Origin: Antedon mediterranea
Lineage: Eukaryota; Echinodermata; Crinoidea; Comatulida; Antedonidae
Direction: 5' to 3'
DNA length: 64,000 nt
Assembly (NCBI RefSeq): GCF_964355755.1
Contig: NC_092674.1
Location: 19,556,001-19,620,000 of the forward strand
Part shown: piece by piece, positions 9,965 to 19,613 of the stretch
Numbering within the stretch: position 1 is the first letter of the stretch
Layout of the letters: each line of letters starts with the position of its first letter
The notes under the pieces: model-generated
The model's input: only the letters and a program-made list of their open reading frames with translations
The model's database searches: none
What the model was told of the DNA's origin: nothing
Position numbers and translations under genes: made by a program

Positions 9965-12883
9965 TTTCAGTTTCAGTTTTTATTTTCCAATATAAACAAG
10001 TGTAATAAATATATGCAAAAAATGGAAGGATGACCAAAAAAGAGCAAAGTATTTGGTCACCTTAACAAAATAATTAATACATGATACAAACATAATTGAA
10101 GCACAGGACGAGACAATACTAGCTAAACATGTTGGCATATGAACTCAAAGATAGTGCGATAAAACCAAAAAAAGCAAAAGAACAATGTAAATGTAAACAT
10201 ATTTGTAACACTCATTGATAAGTTAAGAGCAAATTATTTTTATACAACTTTTTAAATACTTTGACAGATGATGAATTACGAATAGAAGCATCAATACTGT
10301 TCCATAAAATTGGACCATGTCCTCTGATAGTGTTTCTACCCATATCGGTAACAAAATTATAAGGACGATAAGTATCAAAGGACCTGATGCCATAATTATG
10401 AGCTGAGTTTACTCTAACAAAATAATTAAAAAAGTTAGCTGGTAATAAATTATTCTTAAATTTGTACATGAAAACACCTTTTGATAACTTATGAATTTCA
10501 TACACAGTTAAGTTGTTAAGACTAGCAATAATGGTGGTGAATGCTCAAGGAATTGAGAATTTGTGCATAAACGCATTATGCGCTTTTGTTTGCGATAAAC
10601 AGTTTCAAGGCGACAGTTATTGTGGTCAGCCTAAATCAAGCTGCAGTTTTGAATTTGAGGAAGAACTAGAGTCTTGTATAAGGATGTTAGAACATTGACA
10701 TGTAAAATTGGTTTTAGCCTAAAAAGAATACCAGAATATCTTGAAATTAAGTTTGCAATATGGATTGTATGTTGATTCCAGGTTAAGCATTCGTCCATTA
10801 TTACACCAAGAAATTTACAACTAGATACACGAGAGATGTCATTGTAAACACGGTTACTATATCTGTTCTTTAAAATCATATAATTAGTTTTATTAGCATT
10901 AAGCGATAACTTATTTGCTTTAAACCAACTCGAGATAGTCGAGAGATCGGAATTAACATTATCAACTAGACGGTTTAAAACATTATCTGAAATTAAAAGG
11001 TTAGTGTCATCAGCATATAAAATAAGATTGGAGTGTTTACAGATGTTTGCTAAATCGTTAATGTAAATAATAAAGAGTAGCGGGCCTAAAATTGAGCCCT
11101 GTGGAACACCACAACAAATGTTTAAAGAAGAAGAACTATGATAATTAAAGAGATATATTGCTTTCTATCCGCCAGGTAACTTCTGAACCAATCAAAGGCA
11201 ACACCACGTATACCATAATGCTGTAGTTTAGACAGGAGAATGTCGTGATTAACGGTGTCAAAGGCCTTTGAAAGGTCCAGAAATATCCCAAGAACATGCT
11301 TTTTCTTATCTAATTCAGAGATTATTTTACCATATGCTTGTAGAACAGCCATTTCAGTAGACATGTTTGGGCGGAAACCAAATTGGTTTTCTTGCAATAA
11401 ATTAAATCGAGAAAAATAATTATAGAGTCTTTTATGAATTATGCGTTCTAAAACTTAGGAGAAAACGGGCAGTACCGAGATGGGCCTATAATTGCTAAAT
11501 TTATCAGTCTCACCATGTTTAAAGACGGGAATTATCTTGGCAATTTTCAGCTTCTCCGGGACAATACCGGTAGCTAGTGATAAATTAAAAATATGAACAA
11601 GTGGAGATGCTATTAATTACCCAACAGATTTAATAATACCTGTATCTGGTTTAATGTCATCGAAACCGCTGCTAGCACCAGATTTCAGATTTCTGAATAT
11701 AGTGAGTACTTCATCTTTATCAGTTGGTTAAAAAAACAGAGAGCTAACGGGTGATTTTATGTTATTTATAAAATAATTAAAAGTAATATCAGATTGAGGA
11801 ATTTTACGCAGGTATTCAGGACCAATGTTGACAAAGTATTTATTAAAGTTATCAGCAATAATTTGAGAATCAGATATATGTATATCATTTATTTAAAAAA
11901 ATGATGATATGTGTTTATTGTTTTGTCTACCCATAATGTTATTGAGAACATTCTAAGTCTGTTTTGAATTAAATTTTGTTTCCTCAAGCTTTTCAGCATA
12001 ATACTGCTGTTTAGAAATCCTGATTAAAGAAGTAAGTTTATTACGATAATTAACATAAGACGTTTTGTTGGATTCAGTAGGGTTACTTGCATACTTTTTG
12101 TATAATTTATCTTTTCGAGTTATTGATTTTAGGATCGCCGAAGTAATCCAAGGCTTTTGAGGAATACAACGACGCCGGGAATTGTTGTTGGAATGTTTAG
12201 AGATGGGAAAATGTACATTGTAGACCTCTGTGAATTTATGGATGAAAACATTATATGCATGGTCAGCAGAAGAATCAAGATCAGTATTACAACTCCAATC
12301 AACCAAGCTTAAATTTTCATAAAAGTGTTGAATTCTAGTTTAGTTAAATAAACGAGTGGAAATTTTATTCGAAGTATTTGAGTTGCTAATTGGAGTTGAT
12401 TTAGTGATTTGGTAAACAGGATAATGATCAGAAACATCGGCAATAACAACACCCGATTTTATATAATGAGTAAAAACGTTAGTGAAAATGTTATCAATTA
12501 AGGAAGCTGTTAAATGGGTAATTCTGGTGGGTCTATCGATAAGAGGAAACATATTATGGTTATAAAAAATAGAGAGGAACTCATTAACAATGTGATTGTC
12601 ATTAGAATGTAGAAGGTCAAGATTAAAATCACCGGATATATAACATTGTTTTTCTTCAGTATTAATTTTTGTGAGACAGTTTGTAAGATCATAAAAAAAT
12701 GTTTCAATATTGGTTCGATGAGCACGATAGATATTGCCACAACAATGTTTTTCCTACCGGAAACTGTTATTTCGATAAAGATAGATTCAGAATGATCAAA
12801 GTGCTCAGACGGTTTTTCAATTAATTTTAAATCATTCCGGATTCGAAATGAGATTGTATTACGAACATCGATAACAACACCAC
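9965..12883 (-). mobile_element. Non-LTR retrotransposon A, 3' part (RT, C-terminal region, part of endonuclease)
   Basis: Read on the minus strand. Endonuclease remnants occur at 12340-12740 (DRPTRITHLTASLIDNIF), then a linker at 11953-12306. RT with FLDLSKAFDTVNHDIL lies near 11230-11290. The typical C-terminal extension follows at 10631-10879 and 10212-10505. Stops and frameshifts break every domain. The 3' end, at the left, carries short CTGAAA repeats next to the LRR sequence. The clade is CR1/Jockey-group (APE-type), closest within this window to the element at 43.0-48.4 kb. The 5' part lies at 28303-28477, displaced by the Polinton. Confidence 0.85.
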
Positions 12884-12889
12884 CACTTC
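12884..12889. repeat. Polinton target-site duplication, left copy (CACTTC)
   Basis: CACTTC immediately precedes the left terminus AGTAG. It is repeated exactly at 28297-28302 after the right terminus CTACT. Polintons make 6-bp duplications. Confidence 0.95.
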
Positions 12890-13276
12890 AGTAGTATATA
12901 AGGGAATACAGACCCGAATGAAAGGTCATACCCCCAGGGCAGGAGTATTCCAGACCCGAATAGAAGGTCATACCCCCAGGGAATATTTCATATTTCTATT
13001 GTTTAATTTCCAGGTATTGTAATAATAATTAGTGAAAAGTCATTCTTTGTACCAGACCGGAAAGGAATATCATATCCCTAGGGTATTATATTTTCTATTG
13101 TTTAATTTCCTGTTATTGTAATATTAATTAGCGAAAGGTCATTCTTTGTTAGAGAAGGGGGTTTGTTATTTTGGCGGGGTTTTCGTTTTGGCCTGGGTTA
13201 AAATATATTAGTGAAGGTAGTTCTTTGTTTGAGGATTGCTATTGTTATTTTTAGGCGGTTTGACCATTGCATAGGT
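12890..13276 (+). repeat. Polinton left terminal inverted repeat
   Basis: Matches the reverse complement of 27875-28296. Identity is only moderate at the tip (about 80-85% over the first 110 bp) and higher inside. A 24-bp stretch present on the right is missing on the left. Inside it are sub-repeats: the GACCCGAA ... GGTCATACCCCCAGGG module occurs twice and a diverged third copy follows, and the block TATTGTTTAATTTCC ... GTCATTCTTTGT occurs twice. Confidence 0.9.
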
Positions 13277-13453
13277 CTCTTTTGTTTAGTATTTCCTAAT
13301 TTCTTTTGTTCATTGTTCTTTTTGTTTGGTACAATAGTTTTGTTTTTTATATTTTAGAGCCGTTTCTCTTTAGACATTGTAAGAAGAGGGACTGCTTTTT
13401 GTGACCTTTCCAGTTGTTTCGTCTATTTTATCGTAGAGTTACAGTATTTCGCT

Positions 13454-14005
13454 ATGTCTGGAAGTATAGATTTTTCGTTAGGTAGCTGTGTAGATACAGT
13501 TATAATTATTAGCGATGATGAGGAGACTGTTGTTACAGGTAACGATATCGGTGATCGGTACATGCGGACCAATGAGGGTGTACCCGCCGGTGTTGATGAA
13601 GGAGATGAGAGGGGTAGCCGGGCTACAAGTTGTATATTTACGTACGTAGATGAGGTGGAGAGAGAATTTTTATTGAAATTGGAATATTTAGCCAGAGAAG
13701 TGTTTGTTTCTCAAATGTTAAACATGTGTTGGATGTTAAGTAAAGCGGCTTGTTATGGTTGCGAATTTGATAGGCCTGGTCAAAAAGATCATGACTTCTG
13801 TTTAATGAAATCTCCAGAAGAACAGATTGATTATTTTTATCGGGAGGTTCTGGATAAAGAGTATGTTACAGACGATACCGTGTACAGCGAGATGAATAAG
13901 TACGAGGAATATTCATTACCACGGTATAGACATTTTGTTTACTTTCTCGTAAATACCTTGAGTAATTCAGAGAACCTGTATAAGTTATTGTGTGAGGATA
14001 TCTAA
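13454..14005 (+). CDS. Polinton protein with SUMO-interaction motif and Cys/His cluster, function unknown
   Basis: A 183-residue acidic protein and the first gene inside the left inverted repeat. Residues 16-24 read VIIISDDEE, a textbook SUMO-interacting motif (hydrophobic core followed by acids), which suggests targeting to SUMOylated nuclear proteins or PML-like bodies. Residues 100-116 carry C-x2-C-x9-H-x2-C, a possible zinc site. The rest is helical and charged. I do not recognise the family. Early position and divergent flanks would suit a host-interaction or early regulatory protein, but that is inference. ATG at 13454 is the first in frame and sits 178 bp inside the repeat. Confidence 0.7.
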   Translation: MSGSIDFSLGSCVDTVIIISDDEETVVTGNDIGDRYMRTNEGVPAGVDEGDERGSRATSCIFTYVDEVEREFLLKLEYLAREVFVSQMLNMCWMLSKAACYGCEFDRPGQKDHDFCLMKSPEEQIDYFYREVLDKEYVTDDTVYSEMNKYEEYSLPRYRHFVYFLVNTLSNSENLYKLLCEDI

Positions 14006-14163
14006 AACGTGTTTCGCACGTGCCACGGAAAAACGATTGACCGGAAAACAAACAATTAACAATGCTTTAATCCGCATGCGTTGTAGGGAGACAATTGATA
14101 GGAAAAACAATTAACAACGCTTTAGGCTAATTACTTTTAAAAAGGTACTTCCGTACTCAACTG

Positions 14164-14171
14164 TATATATA
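14164..14171 (+). promoter_or_regulatory. TATA box of the tandem-PC4 gene
   Basis: TATATATA lies about 95 bp upstream of ATG 14262. A sequence resembling an arthropod/metazoan initiator (TCATTC) follows about 30 bp downstream. Position and sequence fit an RNA polymerase II core promoter. Confidence 0.55.
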
Positions 14172-14261
14172 TCGGAGCTGATTCAAACGAAATCATTCCG
14201 AACTATCAACCATCATTCGTTTTACTCTCTCTGTACTTCCCTCTACATACAATCGCTCAAC

Positions 14262-15077
14262 ATGAGTTTCAAAAACGTACCTGCTCCAAAATTAGCAATT
14301 GGTGAGAAGGCTCGTAGGACTATGAAAAGAGTTATGGGAAGCTCTAAATCTGACGAGTTAAGCAGTTTTAAAGTACCAATGATGACTTCTAACTCCTCGA
14401 AATTATTGGATCCTAGAAAATTTTTCAACGGTCAATCTAACGATTTGAGTAAAGCAACGAAGCCGTCAACAAGTAAAAAAACATTTCACTCTGCCTCAGG
14501 AATGAGCGCCAAGGATTATGTCGAAATGACCGGTGCTGAACCAAAGATTACAATAACCTCAACAAACAGGATTTTTCTGTCTGAAAAACGCCATGTAGTG
14601 GCCCAGCGCTGGGGTGAAGTTGTTTATGTTTGCCTCAGAGAATTTTATCAAACGGAAGAAAATGGTGCCTTCAAACCTAGGCCTGTAGGTATTAATTTAC
14701 CCGTTCTGTTGTGGCAAAAACTTTTTACCAATATTGATTTAATTCTTCAAGCCCTAGACGATTTGCAAAGAGACATTAACTTGGTGGAGGCAGTAAGAAT
14801 CCCTCTTTCGGACACACCTATATTACATGTGATAGTTAGTAACTGGAAAGAAGAGCAGTTTGTATGTATTCGCCGTTGTTACCAGGCCGAAGAAGGAGGT
14901 GAGTTTAAGCCCGGCAAAAAAGGTATAAACCTTCCAAAGAAACAATGGTACAAGTTGATCGAACAACACGGCGAAATACAAAAGATGATTGAAGAGGTTG
15001 ATAATGCGGTTACCGTCGACGGTGGTGTTGACGAAAACGATAACGGAGGACGCAGGTCTACATCAATGTTGAAATAA
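14262..15077 (+). CDS. Tandem PC4 (transcriptional coactivator p15) domain protein
   Basis: 271 residues. The N-terminal ~100 are basic, Ser/Lys-rich and probably disordered. Two PC4-like domains follow at about 104-166 and 184-248. Each shows the family pattern: V-x-V-C-L/I-R-x-x-Y/F-x-x-E ... F-K-P-x-x-x-G-I-N-L-P-x-x-x-W. PC4 binds single-stranded DNA and modulates RNA polymerase II transcription as a homodimer. A tandem pair could form that fold in one chain. In an element that replicates by protein-primed strand displacement, a single-strand binding role is attractive but inferred. The acidic C-terminal tail resembles that of viral SSBs. Poly(A) signal AATAAA lies at 15259. Confidence 0.85.
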   Translation: MSFKNVPAPKLAIGEKARRTMKRVMGSSKSDELSSFKVPMMTSNSSKLLDPRKFFNGQSNDLSKATKPSTSKKTFHSASGMSAKDYVEMTGAEPKITITSTNRIFLSEKRHVVAQRWGEVVYVCLREFYQTEENGAFKPRPVGINLPVLLWQKLFTNIDLILQALDDLQRDINLVEAVRIPLSDTPILHVIVSNWKEEQFVCIRRCYQAEEGGEFKPGKKGINLPKKQWYKLIEQHGEIQKMIEEVDNAVTVDGGVDENDNGGRRSTSMLK

Positions 15078-15258
15078 CATTCTTAACAATGAACTCTAAA
15101 TCAAATTATTTGTTTACCGACGTCATTTACAATTTATTTGTATTCTTTTATTTTCACGATTATTCTAATTACTTGCAATTATTTTTAAAAGTATTTGTAT
15201 TCCGAATGTATGTAAACTATATTTACAATTGTACTATATTTGATTCGTGCGGTGTGTT

Positions 15259-15264
15259 AATAAA
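15259..15264 (+). terminator. Poly(A) signal after the tandem-PC4 gene
   Basis: AATAAA lies 182 bp past the PC4-gene stop and is followed by a poly-A run at 15285-15299, before the integrase gene. Confidence 0.6.
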
Positions 15265-15367
15265 AAATATTGTTTGATAATTTACAAAAAAAAAAAAAAT
15301 GTTGTTGTTCTTTTTTTAAAAGTAATGTTTTATGTGTGAGTGTTTCATTTCAACGAGTGAGAGAGTT

Positions 15368-16426
15368 ATGGACAGACTATTAAGTTCTACGTACTACGAC
15401 CCAAAAAACCCTGGTAGTTTCGGGGGTGTCGATCGACTTTATACAAACGTGAAAAATGACTCTAATATTTCAAAGACTGACGTTCAAGACTGGTTAGAAA
15501 AACAAGATACGTACACTCTTCATAAACCTATTCAAAGACGTTTTCAGAGAAACAGGGTGTTTGTTACAGCTATTGACGAGCAGTGGGAATTGGATCTCGT
15601 TGACTTGTCTTCTTTAAAAAAGTATAATAAACAAAACACGTTTCTTATTACGTGTATAGACGTACTTAGTAAATATGCATGGGTTTTACCTATAAAGAAT
15701 AAATCTGCCGGTTCTATGCTTACTGCTATGAAAAAACTATTATCTGGAAAAAGAAAGCCATTAAAAATTCACACTGATAAAGGTACAGAGTTTACTAATC
15801 GTAAAGTTCAAGCGCTCCTAAAATCGTTGAATATACATTTTTTCACTACCAATAACGAAACAAAAGCTAGCGTCGTGGAAAGATTCAATAGATCGTTGAA
15901 AACTAGGATGTGGAGATACTTTACATCAAAAGCTACTCGAAAATATATAGACGTACTTCCAAAATTGGTATCGAGTTACAATAATTCTAAACACAGATCA
16001 ATCGGTATGGCGCCCTCACAGGTTACAAAAGATAACGAACATGAAGTTTGGGAAAATCTGTATAAAATGAAGCAAAAGAAACAAGTTCGGCCCAAGTTCA
16101 AAGAGGGTAATAAAGTGCGAATAAGTAGATACAAAATGCCTTTCGAGAAAGGTTACCTGGCAAACTGGACGGAGGAGATATTTAGGATACGTAAGCGTAC
16201 CGGTTCGACCGTTCCCACATATAAACTGGAGGATTGGGACGGCGAAATCATAGAAGGTACTTTTTACGAAAAGGAATTGCAAAAAGTATCCAAAAGCGAC
16301 AAGGATACGTATCGCGTGGAAGAAGTAATAAAGAAAAGAAAAGGAGGAGGGAAAACGGAATATTTCGTTAAGTGGTTAGGTTATCCAGCCAAGTTCAACA
16401 GTTGGGTTCAGAATATTGCCCGGTAA
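15368..16426 (+). CDS. Polinton integrase (retroviral-type DDE) with C-terminal chromodomain
   Basis: About 352 residues. RNase H-fold integrase core: first acidic residue in WELDLVDL, second in HTDKGTEF, third in ASVVERFNRSLK, all present. It catalyses strand transfer of the element ends and makes the 6-bp duplication. The C-terminus (YRVEEVIKK ... YFVKWLGYP ... SW) is a chromodomain, which in other integrases directs insertion to methyl-lysine chromatin. An in-frame ATG at 15332 exists, but ATG 15368 starts the conserved reading. Usual zinc-binding HHCC residues are not obvious at the N-terminus. The gene stops 5 nt before the next start. Confidence 0.95.
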   Translation: MDRLLSSTYYDPKNPGSFGGVDRLYTNVKNDSNISKTDVQDWLEKQDTYTLHKPIQRRFQRNRVFVTAIDEQWELDLVDLSSLKKYNKQNTFLITCIDVLSKYAWVLPIKNKSAGSMLTAMKKLLSGKRKPLKIHTDKGTEFTNRKVQALLKSLNIHFFTTNNETKASVVERFNRSLKTRMWRYFTSKATRKYIDVLPKLVSSYNNSKHRSIGMAPSQVTKDNEHEVWENLYKMKQKKQVRPKFKEGNKVRISRYKMPFEKGYLANWTEEIFRIRKRTGSTVPTYKLEDWDGEIIEGTFYEKELQKVSKSDKDTYRVEEVIKKRKGGGKTEYFVKWLGYPAKFNSWVQNIAR

Positions 16427-16431
16427 ACATC

Positions 16432-17208
16432 ATGACGGCTCAGTTTTACGTCCTCTTACCTAGCAACAGTTCCATGAACTGTTTTCCCGAAAATACTCTT
16501 ACGAGATACACGACCAAGCTGGCGGAGCCTATTCATTTGTACGGTGAATGGGAGGTTGGTTTAAGCGAAATTTATTATCCCCACACGTGGTATAACGTCG
16601 ACGATACCAACAATAAATTGCTGGTGAATATAAACGATAACGAATTAGAAGAAGAAGACTCGTCGATCGAAATAGCTATAGCCCCAGGGTTTTATTCAAC
16701 CGGAGGTAAAGTGATTGATGCTCTTAACGAGGTTTTGGTTTCAAAGTCGTTACAGTCCAAAGTGAGATTTCGGTTCAGCTCAATTAAAGAAGTGATTAAC
16801 GTGGAAACCGCCAAAGAAGCATCAGTTACGCTATTAAATGGATTACCCATATTACTCGGTATGGACGAATCATCGATTCCCCGAGGATCTATTACACACG
16901 GTTCTAGACCCGCGTACATTCATCACAGAGTGCCGACGTTGTTTTTGTACACCGATATAATCGAATCTCAACGAGTTGGAGACGCGAGCGTCCCTATTTT
17001 GAAAGCGCTACAAACCAGAGAATCAAACATGAAGAAAAATGTCGGACATACGTTTGCTAGTCCGCAATACAAAAGGGTGGTGAAAAAAGATATCGATACC
17101 ATCCTTATAGATATAAGAAACGACACGGGAGAAAAGGTATCATTTCAACGAGGAAGGGTTCTCGCTAAACTACATTTCAGACAGGCCAGATCGTCGTACC
17201 TCGTTTAA
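16432..17208 (+). CDS. Polinton minor capsid protein (penton-like jelly roll)
   Basis: About 258 residues, beginning M-T-A-Q-F-Y-V-L-L-P-S. The opening FYVLLPSN...FPENT...YTTKLAEPI.L.G.WEVGL.EI.YP is typical of the Polinton minor capsid protein, predicted to form a single jelly-roll penton at capsid vertices. The start at 16432 is preferred over the upstream frame extension because it falls 5 nt after the integrase stop and gives the conserved N-terminus. The frame is intact. It lies between integrase and the other virion genes, as expected for a morphogenesis block. Confidence 0.85.
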   Translation: MTAQFYVLLPSNSSMNCFPENTLTRYTTKLAEPIHLYGEWEVGLSEIYYPHTWYNVDDTNNKLLVNINDNELEEEDSSIEIAIAPGFYSTGGKVIDALNEVLVSKSLQSKVRFRFSSIKEVINVETAKEASVTLLNGLPILLGMDESSIPRGSITHGSRPAYIHHRVPTLFLYTDIIESQRVGDASVPILKALQTRESNMKKNVGHTFASPQYKRVVKKDIDTILIDIRNDTGEKVSFQRGRVLAKLHFRQARSSYLV

Positions 17209-17234
17209 AAAAAAACAACAACAAATAAATAAAG

Positions 17235-17621
17235 ATGGGGGCAGATGATTACGAAGATTACTACGTCAGACAGGCTGGAGGTATCGACATACCGGTGTTC
17301 CAAGGGTCGTACAAGCAAAGAGGGTTCGGGTTGGGAGGTATCTTGTCCGGTCTCTTTAAACAGGCTGTACCGCTGCTAAAGAAAGGTGCAAAGGCTCTCG
17401 GAAAACAAGCATTGCGCACGGGTGGCGAATTAGTGGGAGATGTTCTGAGCGGTAAAAACGTTAAACAAGCTGCAAAACGCAGATTTACTCAGGCGGGTCA
17501 ACGTATCGTTTCCCAAAATGGTAACGGTAGGGTGAATAAAAAGAGAAAACGTAAGCGTAAAGGCATCAGTCGATCGAACGCAAAGAGAGTAAGAAGATCC
17601 TCCGATATATTCGATATCTAA
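17235..17621 (+). CDS. Polinton small basic virion-type protein (Gly-rich N-half, KR-rich C-half)
   Basis: 128 residues. The first third has Tyr/Asp then a glycine-rich, amphipathic segment (G-F-G-L-G-G-I-L-S-G-L-F). The middle is an Ala/Lys helix and the tail is strongly basic (KKRKRKRKG). Such proteins are conserved next to capsid genes in Polintons and resemble adenoviral core or membrane-lytic proteins (pX/pVI-like) in composition. A role in packaging DNA or in capsid interior is inferred, and LxGG-like sites could be protease cleavage points. It lies 26 nt after the minor capsid gene and ends 3 nt before the major capsid ATG. Confidence 0.75.
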   Translation: MGADDYEDYYVRQAGGIDIPVFQGSYKQRGFGLGGILSGLFKQAVPLLKKGAKALGKQALRTGGELVGDVLSGKNVKQAAKRRFTQAGQRIVSQNGNGRVNKKRKRKRKGISRSNAKRVRRSSDIFDI

Positions 17622-17624
17622 AAA

Positions 17625-18947
17625 ATGGCTTTTGTACACAATCACTCGTGCGAGTGTTTAAAATCGGAATTGGACTTGTTTTCTGTACCGCCGACACAGA
17701 CTAGTATAACCAAAGGACAATGGGTGCAATATCACCCTTTCAACAGCATCACCGACGTGGGCCCCTTGCAATTCAACATACAAGGGTCTAGCGAGGAATA
17801 CATGGATTTGTCGCAGACGATGCTTAATGTTAAACTAAAAATTACTAAACAAGACGGAACCGATCTCCAGCCCGCCGATCCGGTAGGCCCTGCCAATTTA
17901 CTTTTGCAATCATTGTTTAGCGAAGTTGACGTTTCTTTGAACGAGAGATTGATTACCCCTTCGACAAATACTTATTCGTATAGGGCATTAATTGAAACAT
18001 TACTGACTTATGGATCCGATGCCAAGAATACACACCTCACGGGTGGGTTGTTTCATAAAGACACGGCCGGTAAAATGGATGTAGCTGACCCTACGCTAGC
18101 CGAAAATGCGGTGAATAAAGGTCTTAAAAAACGGGCTCAATACATTGGCGGTAGTCGTTTTGTCGACTTGATTGGACCTATTCATTGCGATATATTTTTC
18201 CAAGATCGGATGATGCTCAACGGTGTAGATGTCAAAATTAAACTGCATCGAAGTAAAAACGCATTTAGTCTCATGTCTTCAGATGCCGCGGCCGGTTTTA
18301 AGATCCGCCTGGAAGACGCGTCCTTGTTTGTTCGCAAGGTCCGCCTGAACCCGTCTATCGCGCTAGCCCACGCAAAAGCTCTGGAACGCGGTCCGGCCAA
18401 ATACCCGCTGCGTCGCGTTGAGGTCAAGACATTAACTATACCGCGCGGGAATCTATCGTTTACGAGGGAATCGCTGTACAACGGTAATCTACCGAAACGT
18501 CTGGTTGTAGGACTGGTGACCACCGAAGCATTCAACGGTAGCTACGAGAAGAACCCCTACAATTTTCAACATTTCAACACCAATTTCCTGGCTCTATATA
18601 TTGACGGTGAGCAAGTACCGTGGAAACCGTTAAAACCAACGTTCGAAGACGGAGGCAACTACATGCTGGCGTATCAGAGTCTATTTTCGGGTTCTAACAC
18701 TTTGTTCCAGGATACCGGAAATCAGATTTCTAGAGACGATTATCCTAAAGGCTATTCGTTGTTTGCTTTTGACCTGACTCCCGATTTGGCAAATGCCGGA
18801 CATTTTAATCTAATTCGGCAAGGAAATATACGTTTAGAAATTCAGTTTTCTACGGCTTTGACCGAGACCATCAACATTTTAGTTTATTCAGAATTTGATT
18901 CAATCATAGAAATTGACAAGTCTCGTAACGTAATTATAGATTTTTAA
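17625..18947 (+). CDS. Polinton major capsid protein (double jelly roll)
   Basis: 440 residues, uninterrupted. The N-terminal region (LFSVPPTQTSI, QYHPFNSITDVGPLQFNI, YMDLSQTMLNVKLKI) and the later YIDGEQVPWKPLKP and YSLFAFDLTPD segments are hallmarks of the Polinton major capsid protein. It is predicted to fold as a double jelly roll and trimerise into icosahedral capsids like those of adenoviruses and virophages. GC content is visibly higher than in surrounding DNA. The ATG follows the previous stop by 3 nt and the protease ATG follows by 2 nt, implying co-transcription. No lesion seen. Confidence 0.95.
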   Translation: MAFVHNHSCECLKSELDLFSVPPTQTSITKGQWVQYHPFNSITDVGPLQFNIQGSSEEYMDLSQTMLNVKLKITKQDGTDLQPADPVGPANLLLQSLFSEVDVSLNERLITPSTNTYSYRALIETLLTYGSDAKNTHLTGGLFHKDTAGKMDVADPTLAENAVNKGLKKRAQYIGGSRFVDLIGPIHCDIFFQDRMMLNGVDVKIKLHRSKNAFSLMSSDAAAGFKIRLEDASLFVRKVRLNPSIALAHAKALERGPAKYPLRRVEVKTLTIPRGNLSFTRESLYNGNLPKRLVVGLVTTEAFNGSYEKNPYNFQHFNTNFLALYIDGEQVPWKPLKPTFEDGGNYMLAYQSLFSGSNTLFQDTGNQISRDDYPKGYSLFAFDLTPDLANAGHFNLIRQGNIRLEIQFSTALTETINILVYSEFDSIIEIDKSRNVIIDF

Positions 18948-18949
18948 TT

Positions 18950-19474
18950 ATGAACACGATACAACTATTGAGGTTAATTAAATCAGATCCGTTGGCTATT
19001 GGATACTTTCGAGGGGTGTACCCGTCTGACTTGTTACCTTTAGGGCATACGGGATATCCTAGAGCTTACATAGCAAACGTTGAGCCTAGCAATCAAAACG
19101 GTTCGCATTGGGTAGCTTTCTTTTTTAACAACTTAAACAAAGGTGAATTTTTCGATTCTTTTGGGAACCCCCCAAATTACTATAGTAATCATTTTGTTAA
19201 TTTTCTCGATAACTCTGTAGAAAGTTGGACATTTAACGATAAAGCGTTACAAGCGCCCTTGTCTACGGTATGCGGACAGTATTGTATTTTTTATATTCTT
19301 CATAAATGTAGAAGAGTGGATACGTCCACGATAGTAAATATGTTTGGTAAAGATAAACCATCCAATGATTGGTTCGTCAATGATTTTGTAAAACGTCGAT
19401 ACGATGTTAACTTACCCGTATACGATAGTGAATATATTAAAGTACAATTTGTCAAAATGTTATTGAATGCGTAG
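18950..19474 (+). CDS. Polinton maturation protease (adenain/Ulp1-type cysteine protease)
   Basis: 174 residues. Catalytic residues can be placed as H53 (GSHWVAFF), D69 (FFDSFG), Q101 and C108 (STVCGQYC). The Q-to-C spacing of seven and the CGxxC box match adenovirus-type proteases and the Ulp1 fold. Its expected job is to cleave capsid and core precursors during virion maturation. It starts 2 nt after the major capsid stop. The poly(A) signal AATAAA begins 3 nt past its stop, so the + strand transcript ends immediately. Confidence 0.93.
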   Translation: MNTIQLLRLIKSDPLAIGYFRGVYPSDLLPLGHTGYPRAYIANVEPSNQNGSHWVAFFFNNLNKGEFFDSFGNPPNYYSNHFVNFLDNSVESWTFNDKALQAPLSTVCGQYCIFYILHKCRRVDTSTIVNMFGKDKPSNDWFVNDFVKRRYDVNLPVYDSEYIKVQFVKMLLNA

Positions 19475-19476
19475 TA

Positions 19477-19482
19477 AATAAA
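19477..19482 (+). terminator. Poly(A) signal of the capsid-protease block
   Basis: AATAAA lies almost against the protease stop codon. Reverse-strand AATAAA-like words (TTTATT near 19521 and 19555) serve the converging minus-strand genes within the same 140 bp, giving a compact tail-to-tail end. Confidence 0.6.
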
Positions 19483-19613
19483 AATTGTTTTTTTTTTAAA
19501 ATGGATATGTTTTGGACGTTTTATTTATCGAACGACTACAACAACAAATTAGAGTTTATTTCTTTTTTTATTCAACTCCTTTCCTCATTATAGTACATAA
19601 AGATTAATGTTTT

